DNA of 64,000 nucleotides from Actinomyces sp. UMB0138. Lineage in GTDB: Bacteria; Bacillota; Negativicutes; Veillonellales; Veillonellaceae. The notes under the pieces were generated by a model, which did no database searches, was not told where the DNA came from, and worked only from the letters and a program-made list of their open reading frames with translations. Below, in pieces: positions 63,881-64,000 of this stretch. The position numbers were made by a program, and so were the translations under genes. Location: positions 421,932-485,931 of the forward strand of contig NZ_PKMC01000001.1 in NCBI RefSeq assembly GCF_002849225.1. The letters run 5' to 3'. How positions within the stretch are numbered: position 1 is the first letter of the stretch; every line of letters begins with the position of its first letter.

Positions 63881-64000
63881 ATTTGTCTTTTGCAGCTAGG
63901 ATCGCTGCGCCGACTATTCCAGCAGTATTACGTAGCTCGGCCGGTTTTATGGGAGTCTTCAAATCCAGTTTCGGAAGGAACTTCTCGTGATGTCGTGATA
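63879..64000 (-). CDS. ppgK: Polyphosphate glucokinase, C-terminal fragment
   Basis: About 40 C-terminal residues are visible and the rest lies beyond the window. [19 protein letters not shown] and [12 protein letters not shown] match the end of actinobacterial polyphosphate glucokinase, a ROK-type enzyme that phosphorylates glucose with polyphosphate or ATP. The frame is open to the window edge. The assignment rests on this short tail. Confidence 0.8.
   Translation of the reverse strand, partial: SRHHEKFLPKLDLKTPIKPAELRNTAGIVGAAILAAKDK

Overview
The window is a gene-dense block of chromosomal housekeeping genes from an actinobacterium. The evidence is the set of lineage-restricted families (DUF3097, DUF2469, DUF3145, DUF3052, a two-repeat DivIVA-domain protein), AceE-type pyruvate dehydrogenase E1, a hrcA-dnaJ-rsmE-phoH-ybeY-era string, and frequent GTG/TTG starts. 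Base composition looks moderately GC-rich rather than extreme, with free use of codons such as CTA and TTA. That fits an Actinomycetaceae-like organism better than Streptomyces or Mycobacterium, but the genus is inference. No insertion sequence, prophage, CRISPR array or integron is visible, and no gene-free stretch exceeds 300 bases.

Layout. 1-2831: end of lepA, trmB, hemW and a convergent DUF3097 gene. 2907-6409: an FMN riboswitch followed by the complete riboflavin operon ribD-ribE-ribBA-ribH. 6450-13065: a CIRCE-controlled hrcA-dnaJ operon running with overlaps into rsmE, phoH, ybeY, a CorC-like CBS protein and era. 13109-16545: leuA behind a leucine-rich leader peptide, facing a POT peptide transporter across a hairpin. 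16707-21697: recO-uppS, then on the minus strand a DedA protein and the zinc system znuA-znuC-znuB-zur with a Zur-box-like operator on its promoter. 21786-25381: malE-malF-malG for maltodextrin import without an ATPase gene. 25470-32683: glyS, dusB, a degenerate GH13-like protein, dgt, dnaG. 32752-38408: lepB, rnhB, DUF2469, yraN, comM, dprA, xerC. 38485-44344: an M23 protein, rpsB, tsf, pyrH, frr, cdsA, rlmN. 44341-50854: DivIVA-domain protein, dxr, rseP-like protease, ispG, proS, def. 50998-55428: DUF3145, a serine-less ACP-like protein, and aceE divergent from DUF3052. 55475-64000: tRNA-Val, a hisC-type aminotransferase, an LssY_C membrane protein, an APC permease, ndh-yaaA, a Nif3 protein, a coiled-coil protein that lost its zinc ribbon, rnpB, and the tail of ppgK.

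Regulation is the most informative part. The window holds an FMN riboswitch whose downstream hairpin masks the ribD ribosome binding site, a CIRCE element, a leucine leader peptide with a possible pseudoknot, a Zur-type box, and a recurring arrangement where a -10 hexamer lies 6-7 bases before a start codon that mostly lacks a Shine-Dalgarno sequence (leaderless transcripts). Convergent gene ends are closed by long perfect palindromes. Several proteins keep a family fold but have lost its key residues: an ACP-like protein without the carrier serine, a zinc-ribbon protein without its four cysteines, a GH13-like protein without the full triad, and an M23 protein without the usual catalytic histidines. 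No clearly new multi-gene system was found.
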